This document shows positions 1-10,377 of a stretch of DNA of 64,000 bases, piece after piece. Source of the DNA: an uncultured Methanobrevibacter sp. (lineage in GTDB: Archaea; Methanobacteriota; Methanobacteria; Methanobacteriales; Methanobacteriaceae); NCBI RefSeq assembly GCF_902784195.1, contig NZ_CACZTX010000001.1, positions 310,001 to 374,000 of the forward strand. Reading direction: 5' to 3'. The notes beneath the pieces are model-generated. The model worked only from the letters and a program-made list of their open reading frames with translations. It was not told where the DNA came from and did not search any database. How positions within the stretch are numbered: position 1 is the first letter of the stretch; each line of letters opens with the position of its first letter. A program made the position numbers and the translations under genes.

Positions 1-3000
1 CAATATTTGGCTTAACTCTCTTTCTAACCTTAACAGAGTCATAGTCAATGAATAGGAAATCATTTTCTCTAATTAAAAGCAAATGATTTTCATTTCTATC
101 AATTACTTGCAATATGGTATTTTTAAACTTAGTACCTGCACGGGATAATCCGCAACCTTCTCTTAATCTACGGATAACTGTGTCTACATGAACAGGACCT
201 TCAGCAGCTACAATATCCATAATAGCAGTTGCCAATTTCTTTTCATCTTCATAGATTTCAGATGGGGATTGAATAATTAAGTTCTCAATTTCCTTATAGT
301 CTTCAATATAATCGCTTAATTCACCAGTAGGAGTAAGTCTTGTATTATCTACTGCTCTAAGAACATTAGTTTCCTTTATTCTTTCATCTTCCATGTCTTG
401 ATAACCTTGTCCAACACCAGAGATGATATCTTCAAATTGTTTATCATCAATTTCTATATCATCTATATGTTCAAACTCGTCATCAGAATCAATTAATTTT
501 TCGCCTAATTCCTCTAAAATAATAGATTCTTCTGTCCTATGGTCAGGAATAGATTCATTGCTTTGAATATAAGTTTCTGAATTGGTTTCATAAATGTCAG
601 TTTCCTGATTAATTGATGAACTTATAGGTATAATAGGTTCTGTTTCTTCATCAATATAATCAAATTCAGGAATTTCATCTAAAAATGAATCAGCAGAATC
701 TCCTAAATAATCATTAGAAGATTCATTAGTATACTCTTCAATTTTATCTAAATATTCATGTTTTTTAGATGTAAATAATGAATCGTAACGCTTTTCTTCT
801 GATTTTTGAGTATTATCAATTACAGTTGGCTCTTGATATGGGTCATATGGATCTTCAAAGAATTCATCATCAGCATTACGGTCTATTACATAAACTGTTT
901 CCCTTTCAGTCGGATTTTCTATTTCATCCATAGACGCTTTTAAGTATAACATTTCATTTTTAAGGCTGCTAACTGTTCCAGCAAGGCCTGTCTTATTTCT
1001 ATCATTAGTTCTAGGATATTGAACAGCATTCTTTTTAAGAGCATTATCTATTCCCACTGCACTATAATAATAAGGACTTTCCGGATTATTAGGGTCATGG
1101 AAAGATTCATCTTGAGCTTGAGAATGATCATTTGATTGGGCATTGTCTATTTCATTGACTGAATCTTTAGATTCCTCATAAAACTCTTCAAATTCATCAT
1201 TATCGATTGGAGAAATATAATCTCCATCTTCTCCATAAGAATTATTATGATTATTATTTCTAATTTCAGCGCTAATAGGAACAATAACATCTGGAGCATC
1301 ATCAAATGCATCATCATCTTTCTTTCTTCTAGGAGCTTTATATTCTCTCATGTTTTCAATACCTTCAGATTCATTAGTTTCTAAATCTTCTTCATTTAAC
1401 TCTTGAATAATATCTTCTGAAATATCCTCTATGTCATCTTCGATATCATCTTCAAGGCTGTATACAATTACATCATCATCTTCGTCTTCTTCATCAAAAC
1501 TGTATACAGGTGCCCCTTTGATATCCTCATCAATTTCATCTTCGACTTTTTCTTCGAATATTTCTTTATTATCCTCTTTAATGTTTTCTTTAATATCCAC
1601 TTCAAGATTTTCTTCAGTAGTATATTCTATATCATCATCACTAATAATACTTTCCTTTTCTTCAAATTCATTCACATTCTCATAAGTTTGATCATGAATG
1701 TTATTTGTTTCTAAATCAACAGGTTCCTCTTTAAGCCGTTCTCTTTCAATTGATTTTTTCTCAATAGGCTTATTTTCCTCTTTTTGAGGAATTGTTTTTT
1801 CAACTTGTGGTTCATTAGACTTTTTAATTTGCTCTTTTTTAGATTTTTGAGCTTTTTCAGACCCATCTATGTTTTGAGAACCATTATTTTGCCTATTATT
1901 TACTAATTCATCCCCTATATTCCTTAATCTATTCATAAGAGATTTTGCCATAGTATTTCCATTATTCCTATTCTCCTTTGGAGTATTATTTGCTTTATTA
2001 GAACCAGCAAAATTCTCTTTTACTTTAAATTCACCATCAAGAATGCCTTTTTTATTTGAAGAATTATCTTTAGATTTAGTTTTTTTATCTTTTGAATTTC
2101 CTTCAAATTTAGAGGAAACATCATCTTTAGATGAATTGAATTTAGTACTTCTTTGAGGTTTTAAATTAGATTTTTTCTCTTTTTCGTGCTTTATATGAGT
2201 ATTTGATTGTTTGTTTTGAGATTTTTCCTCTTTTTTGATATTTCTTTTTATAGGAATATCAGTATTTTCATCTTTTTCATTGCTTTTATTCTTATTTATA
2301 TCCTTATTAATGTCCTTATTTCTAGGAACATTAGGATTCTTATCCTCTATTTTTATATTGTCTACGGATGGAATATCGATTTCATTTTCATCATCGATAA
2401 GATCAGGAATATCATCAATGGAAGTTTTATCCTCATTGGAAGTGTTTTTAGTAAATTCATCATCAAACCCTTCTAAATATTTATTGATTAAATTCTCTTT
2501 TTCCTTATCCTTTTCAGTCTTTATATTGATTTCCTCTTTTATAGATTGAATATTTGCCAAATCATTATCCATTATTTTATCTTCTATACTATCTGAAATA
2601 TTATCAGAAATATCCATGTCATTTTCTTCGTTATTCTCTATGAAATCATCGTTGTCCTCTTCATCATCGTCTTTTCCAAGGATGACAGTAGTGACTGGAT
2701 TGATTTTCATTGATTCAACATCATTGATCTTTTTCTTCAAGTCTTTAACTTTAGTGTTGACAATAGTTGATTCAATATTTTCCAATAATTTAGCTCTTGC
2801 TAAGTCTCTGTTTCTATACCAATCAGTAGACCATATATGATAAATATTCCAACCTAAACCATTTAGGACTTGTTCTCTTAATCTATCCCTATCTCTTGCA
2901 ACCTTACTTGAAGCGTAATTATGACCATCACATTGAATTCCTAAAATGTATTTTCCAGGATTATCAGGGTCTTTAATAGCTAAATCCACTCTAAATCCTG

Positions 3001-6000
3001 CACAACCAACCTTTTTATCCACTTCATATCCATTTTCAGCTATGAAGTTGCAAATTGCATCTTCAAACGGAGCTTCCTCATAATCATCATATTGAACTGA
3101 TTGGTTATAATGCAAGTTTTCAGCATATTCCAAGAAGGCTTGCAATGATTTTACACCAAATGGAGGATTTGCAGTCAAATGAATATCATGAGCTCTGAAG
3201 TTGGTAAATACAACACATTTTTCTCTTGCCCTTGTAACAAGCACATTTAAACGTCTTTCTCCACCGTCTTGGTTTAATGGACCAAAGTTTAAAGACATTT
3301 TACCTTCTGTGTCATAACCGTATCCAACACTGATCAATATGACGTCCCTTTCATCACCTTGTATTGTTTCAAGGTTTTTAACAAAGAATCTTTCTTCCTT
3401 ATTTTCTGAAAAGAGAGCTTCATATTCAGGATGTGCTTTTCTTTCAATCTCCAATTCCTCTAAAATTGCATTCTTTTGAGCTACAGAGAATGTACCTACA
3501 CCTAAACTCTTCTTATCACCATATTTTGCAAAGTGCTTAAATATCTCTTTCACTACATCCTTTGCTTCAAGAGGATTTGCTGAGCCTTCTCCTCTGTGGT
3601 ATTGTGTATTAGGATTATAATGGAACTTAAGCCCTAATTCAGGATCTGTGTGGGATGGAGATGGATAAACCAATAGTTCATTATCATAAAACTCCCTGTT
3701 AGAGATATTAATTAAAGACTCATGACGGCTTCTGTAGTGCCATTTAAGCATTTTAACTGGGAATGATAATTTACATAAATGCAATATGCTTTCCATATCC
3801 AAAGCAGTTGCCACTTCTTCCCCACTTTCACTATCAGTCATTTGGTCAAAGAAGCTTGTAGGAGGCAATTGTTGAGTGTCTCCCATTACAACAGCAGTCT
3901 TACCTCTCATGAATGCACCTAATGCATCCTCAGGTTTCACCTGACTTGCTTCGTCGAAAATGACTACGTCAAATTGCAATTTAGGATTTGTAGGATCAAG
4001 ATATTGTGCAATGGACAATGGACTCATCATAAAGACAGGTTTAATCTTTTTAATGGTTCCTCCTGCCTTTTCAAGCAATGTTCTAACAGGTAAATGTCCA
4101 CTTTTTCTTGTAAATTCTCCTGCCAATACCTTAGCTTCTGGATCATTAGCAGCACCATAAATCTTAGGAATTTGGCTATTTAGCTTATTGAAAATCCTTT
4201 TTCTATTCAAGTTAATGATCTTTACATCCAAATCCTTGAATTCCTTGATTCTGTTTTCGTGCAATTCACCGATAAATGTTGCTAAAGTGTCATTTTCATT
4301 GAAGACAATATTGAGTAAGCTGTCTGCAAAATTACCTAAAACCATTGGTTTAACGTCATCTTTCTTAATGTTTCTTTTTTCAATGGTCTTAATGAATAAT
4401 GATGCCTCACTATTCCTGCATGCCCTTTTGGTGTTGGAATACTGAGACCATAAATGTAAGCTTGATAATTGTCCTTTCCATTTATTCAATTGATTTTCCC
4501 ATTTGTCAAATGGAACATCATCTGTTTCCCTTTTAAAGATGATTTTGCTTCTTGGATTTAATTTTGACTCCAATTTCTTAAGATTTTCATAGAATCTATT
4601 TCCCTTTTCAACATAGTCATCTATGCTGGAATCCATATCCGGAAGGAAAAGATCATTTGAAAGCATTTTTACAGTAGTTTCACTAAAAGTGCCATTTGAT
4701 ATGAGATAGACAAATTTATTCATCCAATTAGCCACTTGCTTCAAGTCATTTATATTAGCGTTTTCACTCCATAAATCACCGAAATATGCTCTTCCAAGAG
4801 CTTCGTTATCCTTTAGGCTTTGTCTGATTTTAATATGGTTTCTCACTTTAATCAAGTCATTCAATGCTTCCCTATCACTTGGAACATTGCCGTTATAAAG
4901 CTTATAAAGCTCTTCCTTATGGGAATTTCCACCAAAGAGCTTGAATTTCTTATGGGATTCCTTTTCCAAATCATATATTATTGTATCTAAATCTGCAACA
5001 AGCAGATAATCTGAGAATTTATTGAATAATCCAGACGCATGCTGATAATGCTGCAATAGCTTAATGAGTTCCAAGGATTTCTCTGGACTATTGAACCAAT
5101 ATTTGCTAAGCAAGATGGAACTATCCACTAAGTTAGCGCTTTCACTATTTAAAATGTTTAAAGCAGTGATTGAGTCTTCATATTCTTTTAAGGTATTCGG
5201 AATCTTAATACCATATACTTCATTGACAACATTCATTTCATATCTGAAATCACTTAAAGACTCTAAGCTATCCCTTATCAATAATTCAATTTCCCTTAAA
5301 TCCGCAGGAAGCAAGCTCTTTGGATTGCAATAGCTCCACGGATTGTTTTTGGAAATGGTTGAGTATAATTCTGCTAAATTCTCTAATGATATTATAATAT
5401 CATCCAATTCCTTCATTGTTAAGTCTTCAGCATTATTGAATCTGACTAATGGCAACAACTTACTTTGTCTTGCAAAATAGTCTTCTGAAGACTCTTTCAT
5501 ACCATATAATTCAAATGGTGTGAGATTTACATTAGCCATTGGAGTGTGAATTATTTCAGCATATTGATCTAATTGGTCACGTAAGTTTTCAAGCTTTCTA
5601 AGGGTTTGATCTAATTTCAAGTCTCTTGTAGCCCTTACATTAGTTGCTTTCTTAAGGTTTTTCAAGAATTGTTTTCGTCTTGTCTTGTGTGAATGCAATT
5701 CTAATACGAATTTTCCAAGGCCTACGCTATCCAATCTGCTTTTTACAACTTCAAGTGCAGCCATCTTTTCACTTACAAAGAGAACTGTTTTTCCTTCTGC
5801 TATAAGCTCTGCAATTAAGTTTACGATAGTTTGTGATTTACCTGTTCCTGGAGGTCCTTCTACAACTAAATTATGGCCTGCCTTTACGTTTTCTATAACC
5901 GCAATCTGTGATGAATCAGCATCCAAGACTTGATACATTGTTTTATAATGGAGTTTTTCATCAACATCCTCTTCCTCAAATGTATCCTCATAGACATTTT

Positions 6001-6820
6001 TGCTTGGATTAAATATTGATTGAATAAGTTCATTTTTAGTTAAATCAACATCTTTGCTCCAACTTTCAGGATTCAAGTCATTATACATGACAAATTTAGT
6101 AAATGAAAAGAATCCTAAAGCCACATCATCCTTAACATCCCATTTGCTAAATGGTCTGATTGCCTTTTTAACATCTGCTAAATATTGGTTTACACCTTCA
6201 ATATAAGAAGTTTGCTCAAATTTAGGAAGCTCTATTCCCGCTTCACGCAATTTAGCTTGAATTGAGATGTTGTTTTGAATGTCTTCTCCAGTCCAGGATA
6301 ATGAAAATGAATTTCCAACCTTCTTACGTTCCATAGCTACTGGAATAAGAATAAGTGGGGCTAAATTCTTTTGTCTTGGTTTCTTCTTGTCAATCCATTC
6401 TATAAAACCAAGAGCAATATACAAAATATTGTAACCTTGTTCCTGAACCATTGTCTTAGATTGCTGGTCAATATAAAATAGTCTTTTTTGAAGCTCACTA
6501 GGTGTCAAATCTGCTTTTAAGGTTTTATCGCTTTCAGATGATAAGAATTCCTTGGTTTGATCTATGAAAGTGTGAGCTCTGGATTTCTTGGTCTCTGCCT
6601 TATTAGGAGAGAAATACATTTTCTTATTCTCTAAAACAAGGATCTTATATGCATTCATAGGTGTTTGGTTAATGATACTGAGATTTCTGTTCCTTGCCTT
6701 GAAGCTAAGAAGAGGGTTTCGTAAGGTTAAATCCAAGAGTTCCTTTCTTAGATTCTTAAACTCCTTCTCAATATCCTTATTAGATATAGTGTTATTTTTT
6801 GATGGTGTTCTGAATTGCAT
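1..6820 (-). CDS. DUF4011 / superfamily 1 helicase / Vsr-like nuclease / DUF3320 giant protein (Hhe-like), 3' end outside window
   Basis: An uninterrupted frame of about 2273 codons runs from ATG at 6820 off the left edge. Residues about 20-210 look like DUF4011 (HEPN-related). The helicase core has Walker A GPPGTGKSQT near residue 325 and Walker B FDEASQ near 955. A Vsr/DUF559-like nuclease fold follows at about 1250-1340 (FRVDLAI, then GIQCDG, with Q where many relatives carry E). Residues about 1370-2160 are an acidic, Asn/Ser/Lys-rich low-complexity stretch, followed by DUF3320 at about 2185-2240. This domain order matches the single-gene anti-phage protein Hhe (HEPN, helicase, Vsr). I infer a nucleic-acid-targeting defence or repair role; I am sure of the domains, not of the function. 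I checked the frame at several points and found no frameshift. It is transcribed away from the divergent aldo-keto reductase gene. Confidence 0.88.
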   Translation of the reverse strand, partial: MQFRTPSKNNTISNKDIEKEFKNLRKELLDLTLRNPLLSFKARNRNLSIINQTPMNAYKILVLENKKMYFSPNKAETKKSRAHTFIDQTKEFLSSESDKTLKADLTPSELQKRLFYIDQQSKTMVQEQGYNILYIALGFIEWIDKKKPRQKNLAPLILIPVAMERKKVGNSFSLSWTGEDIQNNISIQAKLREAGIELPKFEQTSYIEGVNQYLADVKKAIRPFSKWDVKDDVALGFFSFTKFVMYNDLNPESWSKDVDLTKNELIQSIFNPSKNVYEDTFEEEDVDEKLHYKTMYQVLDADSSQIAVIENVKAGHNLVVEGPPGTGKSQTIVNLIAELIAEGKTVLFVSEKMAALEVVKSRLDSVGLGKFVLELHSHKTRRKQFLKNLKKATNVRATRDLKLDQTLRKLENLRDQLDQYAEIIHTPMANVNLTPFELYGMKESSEDYFARQSKLLPLVRFNNAEDLTMKELDDIIISLENLAELYSTISKNNPWSYCNPKSLLPADLREIELLIRDSLESLSDFRYEMNVVNEVYGIKIPNTLKEYEDSITALNILNSESANLVDSSILLSKYWFNSPEKSLELIKLLQHYQHASGLFNKFSDYLLVADLDTIIYDLEKESHKKFKLFGGNSHKEELYKLYNGNVPSDREALNDLIKVRNHIKIRQSLKDNEALGRAYFGDLWSENANINDLKQVANWMNKFVYLISNGTFSETTVKMLSNDLFLPDMDSSIDDYVEKGNRFYENLKKLESKLNPRSKIIFKRETDDVPFDKWENQLNKWKGQLSSLHLWSQYSNTKRACRNSEASLFIKTIEKRNIKKDDVKPMVLGNFADSLLNIVFNENDTLATFIGELHENRIKEFKDLDVKIINLNRKRIFNKLNSQIPKIYGAANDPEAKVLAGEFTRKSGHLPVRTLLEKAGGTIKKIKPVFMMSPLSIAQYLDPTNPKLQFDVVIFDEASQVKPEDALGAFMRGKTAVVMGDTQQLPPTSFFDQMTDSESGEEVATALDMESILHLCKLSFPVKMLKWHYRSRHESLINISNREFYDNELLVYPSPSHTDPELGLKFHYNPNTQYHRGEGSANPLEAKDVVKEIFKHFAKYGDKKSLGVGTFSVAQKNAILEELEIERKAHPEYEALFSENKEERFFVKNLETIQGDERDVILISVGYGYDTEGKMSLNFGPLNQDGGERRLNVLVTRAREKCVVFTNFRAHDIHLTANPPFGVKSLQAFLEYAENLHYNQSVQYDDYEEAPFEDAICNFIAENGYEVDKKVGCAGFRVDLAIKDPDNPGKYILGIQCDGHNYASSKVARDRDRLREQVLNGLGWNIYHIWSTDWYRNRDLARAKLLENIESTIVNTKVKDLKKKINDVESMKINPVTTVILGKDDDEEDNDDFIENNEENDMDISDNISDSIEDKIMDNDLANIQSIKEEINIKTEKDKEKENLINKYLEGFDDEFTKNTSNEDKTSIDDIPDLIDDENEIDIPSVDNIKIEDKNPNVPRNKDINKDINKNKSNEKDENTDIPIKRNIKKEEKSQNKQSNTHIKHEKEKKSNLKPQRSTKFNSSKDDVSSKFEGNSKDKKTKSKDNSSNKKGILDGEFKVKENFAGSNKANNTPKENRNNGNTMAKSLMNRLRNIGDELVNNRQNNGSQNIDGSEKAQKSKKEQIKKSNEPQVEKTIPQKEENKPIEKKSIERERLKEEPVDLETNNIHDQTYENVNEFEEKESIISDDDIEYTTEENLEVDIKENIKEDNKEIFEEKVEDEIDEDIKGAPVYSFDEEDEDDDVIVYSLEDDIEDDIEDISEDIIQELNEEDLETNESEGIENMREYKAPRRKKDDDAFDDAPDVIVPISAEIRNNNHNNSYGEDGDYISPIDNDEFEEFYEESKDSVNEIDNAQSNDHSQAQDESFHDPNNPESPYYYSAVGIDNALKKNAVQYPRTNDRNKTGLAGTVSSLKNEMLYLKASMDEIENPTERETVYVIDRNADDEFFEDPYDPYQEPTVIDNTQKSEEKRYDSLFTSKKHEYLDKIEEYTNESSNDYLGDSADSFLDEIPEFDYIDEETEPIIPISSSINQETDIYETNSETYIQSNESIPDHRTEESIILEELGEKLIDSDDEFEHIDDIEIDDKQFEDIISGVGQGYQDMEDERIKETNVLRAVDNTRLTPTGELSDYIEDYKEIENLIIQSPSEIYEDEKKLATAIMDIVAAEGPVHVDTVIRRLREGCGLSRAGTKFKNTILQVIDRNENHLLLIRENDFLFIDYDSVKVRKRVKPNI

Positions 6821-7168
6821 ATTATTATCCCTTTTTAGGTGAAATTATAATTAATATTTTTAAGATTTATATAAAATATTTAATAATTTTTTGATACAAT
6901 TATATTTATATTTATAGTAATTTATAAAGTTTTGTAAATAGCAATTTTTATATAAATCTCTAAAAAAGATTTAATTTAAAAAATAAGAATTTTTTAATCT
7001 TTTTTAATGAAATAAAAGAAAATAATTGGAATAAATTTTAATAGTTTTTTCATATAAAAACATTTATATATACAATTAATTAAAAGTATTTTTATATATA
7101 CAATTATATTAATTTAACAAGGTTTATAGATTAAAAAAAACTGATAAAAAAATATTTGGAGTGAAAAA
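6821..7168. promoter_or_regulatory. AT-rich divergent intergenic region with duplicated TATA-like element
   Basis: This 348-base spacer separates the giant helicase (-) from the aldo-keto reductase (+). No gene or RNA is visible. Near the reductase a 16-base element, TTTATATATACAATTA, occurs exactly twice, at 7063-7078 and 7091-7106. Each copy contains a good archaeal TATA-box candidate. The downstream copy would place transcription start near 7125, leaving a leader of about 40 bases that contains the GGAG ribosome-binding site. Confidence 0.55.
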
Positions 7169-8308
7169 ATGGAATATAAATCAAAATTTGGATTTGGATG
7201 CATGAGATTGCCTCAAACTGATGCAAATGACCCTACTAAAATTGACCAGGAATTATTTAATGAAATGGTAGACCTTTATATGGAAAAAGGATTCAACTAC
7301 TTTGATACCTCATTTGCTTATCATAATGGAGTTAGTGAAGTTGCAATGAAAAAAGCAATAGTTGATAAATATCCTCGTGAATCCTACCAAATATGTGATA
7401 AAATGCCTACATGGGCATTGACAAGTGAAGAAGATAACGATAAATTTGTTAATACCATGCTTGAAAGGCTTGGAATTGACTATTTTGACGTATTTTTTGT
7501 ACATAATATCAATGTTCCATGGTTAAAGTTAGCTGAAGAGCACAATACCTTTGAATATGTAAAGAACATGAAAGAAAAAGGCATAACTAAGAAAATAGGT
7601 ATAAGTTTCCATGACAACTCTGATTTGCTTGAGAAATTCCTTGATAAGTATGCAGATATTCTTGATATAGTCCAATTGGAACTTAATTACTTGGATTGGG
7701 AAGATCCAGCTATTGAAGCTCACAAATGCTATGATTTATGTGTAAAGCACGGTCTTGACGTTTATGTTATGGAACCACTTAAAGGTGGTGTAATTGTAAA
7801 TCAGCCAGAAAGCATCAATGATGATTTTAAGTCATTCAATCCAGATAAGTCTATTGCAAGCTTTGCAATGAGGTTCTGCGCTTCATTGGAACATGTAAAA
7901 ATGGTTTTAAGTGGAATGAATAAGATGGAAGATTTATTGGATAATATAGATACCTTTGAAAACTTTGAGCCATTAAGCGAAGAGGAACATATGTTCTTAT
8001 TAGAAGAAGCAGATAAATTAAGGGGAAATCTTGCTGTACCATGCAGTGAATGCGGCTATTGCCTTAAAGCTTGTCCATTGGAAATCCCAATTCCAGAGTA
8101 TTTCAGATTATATAATCATCATAGTGTACAGAAACAGTCCAATATATACAGATTGTATTATGATAAATTAGGTGAAGAAAAGGTTCCTGCAAGTGATTGC
8201 ACCCAATGTGAAACCTGCATTGATTACTGTACACAAAAAATAAACATTCCAGAAAAGTTAGAAGAAGTATGTGAGCATTTCCAAGAAGGATTCAGCCCTT
8301 ATGGATAA
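7169..8308 (+). CDS. Aldo/keto reductase with C-terminal 4Fe-4S ferredoxin domain
   Basis: The 379-residue protein starts at ATG 7169 after a GGAG ribosome-binding site. The N-terminal two thirds is an aldo-keto reductase barrel with the expected catalytic residues D46 (FDTS), Y51, K78 (CDKMP) and H112 (FVHN). The C-terminus carries two four-cysteine clusters: C292, C295, C298, C302 and C344, C347, C350, C354. These should bind two 4Fe-4S centres and pass electrons between ferredoxin and a carbonyl or related substrate. This oxidoreductase type is common in anaerobes and its substrate cannot be read from sequence. The gene is monocistronic, convergent with the M42 peptidase, and shares a terminator region with it. 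Confidence 0.9.
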   Translation: MEYKSKFGFGCMRLPQTDANDPTKIDQELFNEMVDLYMEKGFNYFDTSFAYHNGVSEVAMKKAIVDKYPRESYQICDKMPTWALTSEEDNDKFVNTMLERLGIDYFDVFFVHNINVPWLKLAEEHNTFEYVKNMKEKGITKKIGISFHDNSDLLEKFLDKYADILDIVQLELNYLDWEDPAIEAHKCYDLCVKHGLDVYVMEPLKGGVIVNQPESINDDFKSFNPDKSIASFAMRFCASLEHVKMVLSGMNKMEDLLDNIDTFENFEPLSEEEHMFLLEEADKLRGNLAVPCSECGYCLKACPLEIPIPEYFRLYNHHSVQKQSNIYRLYYDKLGEEKVPASDCTQCETCIDYCTQKINIPEKLEEVCEHFQEGFSPYG

Positions 8309-8387
8309 GAATAAATGAAAAATAGTAAAAAAGACTTCTTTAAAATTTAAAAAAAATAACAAATAAAAAAAACAAAAAGAGAATAAA

Positions 8388-8416
8388 TAGAATAATAATT
8401 ATTTAAAATTATTCTA
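8388..8416. terminator. Bidirectional hairpin terminator between convergent genes
   Basis: A 9-base stem (TAGAATAAT paired with ATTATTCTA, loop of 11) lies between the stops at 8308 (+) and 8457 (-). T-rich tracts follow it in both directions, so it could end both transcripts. Confidence 0.5.
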
Positions 8417-8456
8417 ATTTTATTCTTATTATACTAAATTCTAATTTTATTCAATT

Positions 8457-9506
8457 TTATTCTAAACTGTTAATAGCAGCTACAATCAACTGGATAGTGT
8501 TTTCAACATCTTCCATGCTAGCTACACTAACAGTTGTGTGAATGTATCTGGTTGGAACAGATAAAACACCTGTTGGAATACCTTCTCTAGTAAGGTGAAT
8601 AGCTGTACCATCAGTAGTACCACCATCACTTACTTCAAGTTGGAATGGAATTTCTTCTTTTTCTCCAGTGCCAATCAATAAGTCTCTAATGATTTTAGGA
8701 GTGATGATTCCTCTTCCACTTGCATCAATCATGATTACAGCAGGTCCTTTTCCAATGACTACAGGCGCTTCTTCTGGTTTGATTCCTGGATGGTCACCTG
8801 ATAATGTTACATCTAAAGCAAATGCCATATCAGGGTTTAATTTATAGGAAGTTACTTTAGCTCCTTTCAATCCTACTTCTTCTTGAGTTGTTCCAACACC
8901 ATAAACGGTTGCTTTGGAGTCTACTCTTTTTAAAACTTCCATCATCACATAGCATCCGAGACGATTATCCAATGCCTTACACATTACCAAGTTATTAGGG
9001 AATGCTTCAAACCATGATTTGAAAGTGATTGGATCTCCAATGGAAACCATTTCTTCAGCCTGTTCCTTGTCCTTTGCTCCAATGTCAATAAACATTTCAT
9101 CGTAAGGAACAACTTTCTTACGCTCTTCAGGTTTAGTGACATGAGGTGGTTTAGAACCGATCACACCAGTTAAATCGCCATTTTTAGAGTGAATTACAAC
9201 AGTTTGATTCATTAGCATTTGGTCATTTATTCCACCAATGGTTGAGAATTTTATGTAACCGTTATCATCAATATATCTTACCATCAATCCAATTTCATCC
9301 ATATGAGCTGCAAGCATAACTTTTGGCCCTTTTTTAGAGGAACCTTTTTTAGTAGCTATTACATTACCCATTAAATCTGTCTCAATATCATCAGCTACAT
9401 CTTTTAATTCTCTTTTAATAATCTCTGCAATCTTTTCTTCATGTCCAGAAATACCTGGAGTCATACAGAGTTCTTCTACTAATTTAATTTCTTTTTCAAA
9501 AGACAT
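8457..9506 (-). CDS. M42 family metallopeptidase (glutamyl/deblocking aminopeptidase type)
   Basis: The 349-residue protein has the normal length for M42 aminopeptidases. Metal-binding signatures are AAHMDEIG (H68, D70), KALDNRLGC near residue 180, TQEEVGLKG near 211 (catalytic Glu and metal Glu), [12 protein letters not shown], and the distal His in RYIHTTVS near the C-terminus. It should be a dinuclear-metal cytosolic aminopeptidase that trims peptides after proteasomal or other cleavage. The family forms large TET-type assemblies. The start follows AAGGTGAA, as usual in this genome. Older annotations call such proteins endoglucanase or cellulase M, which is incorrect for the family. The gene is downstream of, and codirectional with, the MobA-like gene. 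Confidence 0.93.
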   Translation of the reverse strand: MSFEKEIKLVEELCMTPGISGHEEKIAEIIKRELKDVADDIETDLMGNVIATKKGSSKKGPKVMLAAHMDEIGLMVRYIDDNGYIKFSTIGGINDQMLMNQTVVIHSKNGDLTGVIGSKPPHVTKPEERKKVVPYDEMFIDIGAKDKEQAEEMVSIGDPITFKSWFEAFPNNLVMCKALDNRLGCYVMMEVLKRVDSKATVYGVGTTQEEVGLKGAKVTSYKLNPDMAFALDVTLSGDHPGIKPEEAPVVIGKGPAVIMIDASGRGIITPKIIRDLLIGTGEKEEIPFQLEVSDGGTTDGTAIHLTREGIPTGVLSVPTRYIHTTVSVASMEDVENTIQLIVAAINSLE

Positions 9507-9544
9507 ATTTTCACCTTTTATATATTATATAATAAGTATAAAAT

Positions 9545-9635
9545 TTTATAAAACACTTTCGTATTCACTGTAACATTAATAATAATTTATAAATTAATAA
9601 TTGAACTTTATAAAATACTTTCGTATTCACTGTAA
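9545..9635. repeat. Direct duplication of the 3' end of the MobA-like gene
   Basis: A 29-base segment occurs at 9545-9573 and 9607-9635 with one mismatch (28/29). The second copy is the last codons and stop of the MobA-like gene (ending SEYESIL). The first copy lies in the spacer just beyond the stop, with 33 bases between the copies. It looks like a local tandem duplication that left a spare gene end downstream. Confidence 0.85.
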
Positions 9636-10276
9636 TGATTTATATTAATTAATTCATTTGGATGAATCTCCTTAACTCCATAAAAATCAAATCCATCTGC
9701 AAATATCTCTCTTAAGATAGGATTTAAATTATCATCCTTACCATTTAGATATTTAATCAATTCCAACCTATTAGCTGCAAAAGGCATTCCTAATCCTTCA
9801 GCAGTGTGTAGTTTTCCAGTCTTTCGTCTTCTGAGAATGGAAATGGTCTTTTCAGGATTTTCTGAGTTAAAAAGAGTGTTTAAAATATTATTGAAAGTTT
9901 CTGTAGTGACTGTAGGTTGATCTCCAGTTACACATAATGCAATATCTGAATTAATATTTTGAAGACCATTTAATAAAGAAACAGATAGACCTACCATCAC
10001 AGGGTCATTTTTAATAATTTTCAATCTATCATCATGAATATTATTAATAAAAGGCAATATTTCATCACAGTAATGGCCAAGAACCACGATACATTCATCG
10101 ATATTTTGAGTATTCAATACATTATGAATTGTAGTTTCAATGATTGTACTGGAATTTTCCCCATTTTTTAATGGAAGTGTAAGTTTGTTTTGTAGGGGAA
10201 TATTCAAGTTTTCCTGGTCTTTTCTCATTCTAGAATTTTTTCCAGCTGCAGTTATTACTGCTGAGACTGTAAGCAT
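9608..10276 (-). CDS. MobA-like NTP transferase domain protein
   Basis: The 222-residue protein opens with AVITAAGKNSRM, a version of the nucleotide-binding loop of the MobA/GlmU nucleotidyltransferase fold. It continues with VVLGHYCDEI and CVTGDQPTV, the D of which probably coordinates the metal. The length matches MocA/MobA-like proteins that attach CMP or GMP to the molybdenum cofactor, but other sugar or cofactor nucleotidyltransferases share the fold. A lysine would normally follow the loop; K24 or K31 could serve. AAGGTAAT precedes ATG 10276. No molybdopterin genes are nearby, so the substrate is open. Confidence 0.75.
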   Translation of the reverse strand: MLTVSAVITAAGKNSRMRKDQENLNIPLQNKLTLPLKNGENSSTIIETTIHNVLNTQNIDECIVVLGHYCDEILPFINNIHDDRLKIIKNDPVMVGLSVSLLNGLQNINSDIALCVTGDQPTVTTETFNNILNTLFNSENPEKTISILRRRKTGKLHTAEGLGMPFAANRLELIKYLNGKDDNLNPILREIFADGFDFYGVKEIHPNELININHYSEYESIL

Positions 10277-10377
10277 AATATTACCTTAATTAATAAATTA
10301 TTTTTAATATATTTTAATAAATTTTAATAAATTTAATAATTAATCAATGAATTTTCAATAATGAACTAATCAATGAA

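Noticed and set aside
1431-2840. Several open plus-strand frames rich in Ser, Phe and Ile
   Set aside because: They are antisense shadows of the acidic low-complexity part of the giant helicase (GAT/GAA-rich codons read backwards); no ribosome-binding site or family resemblance.
8457-9506. Cellulase/endoglucanase
   Set aside because: The sequence has M42 peptidase metal motifs; the cellulase label in this family is a historical misannotation.
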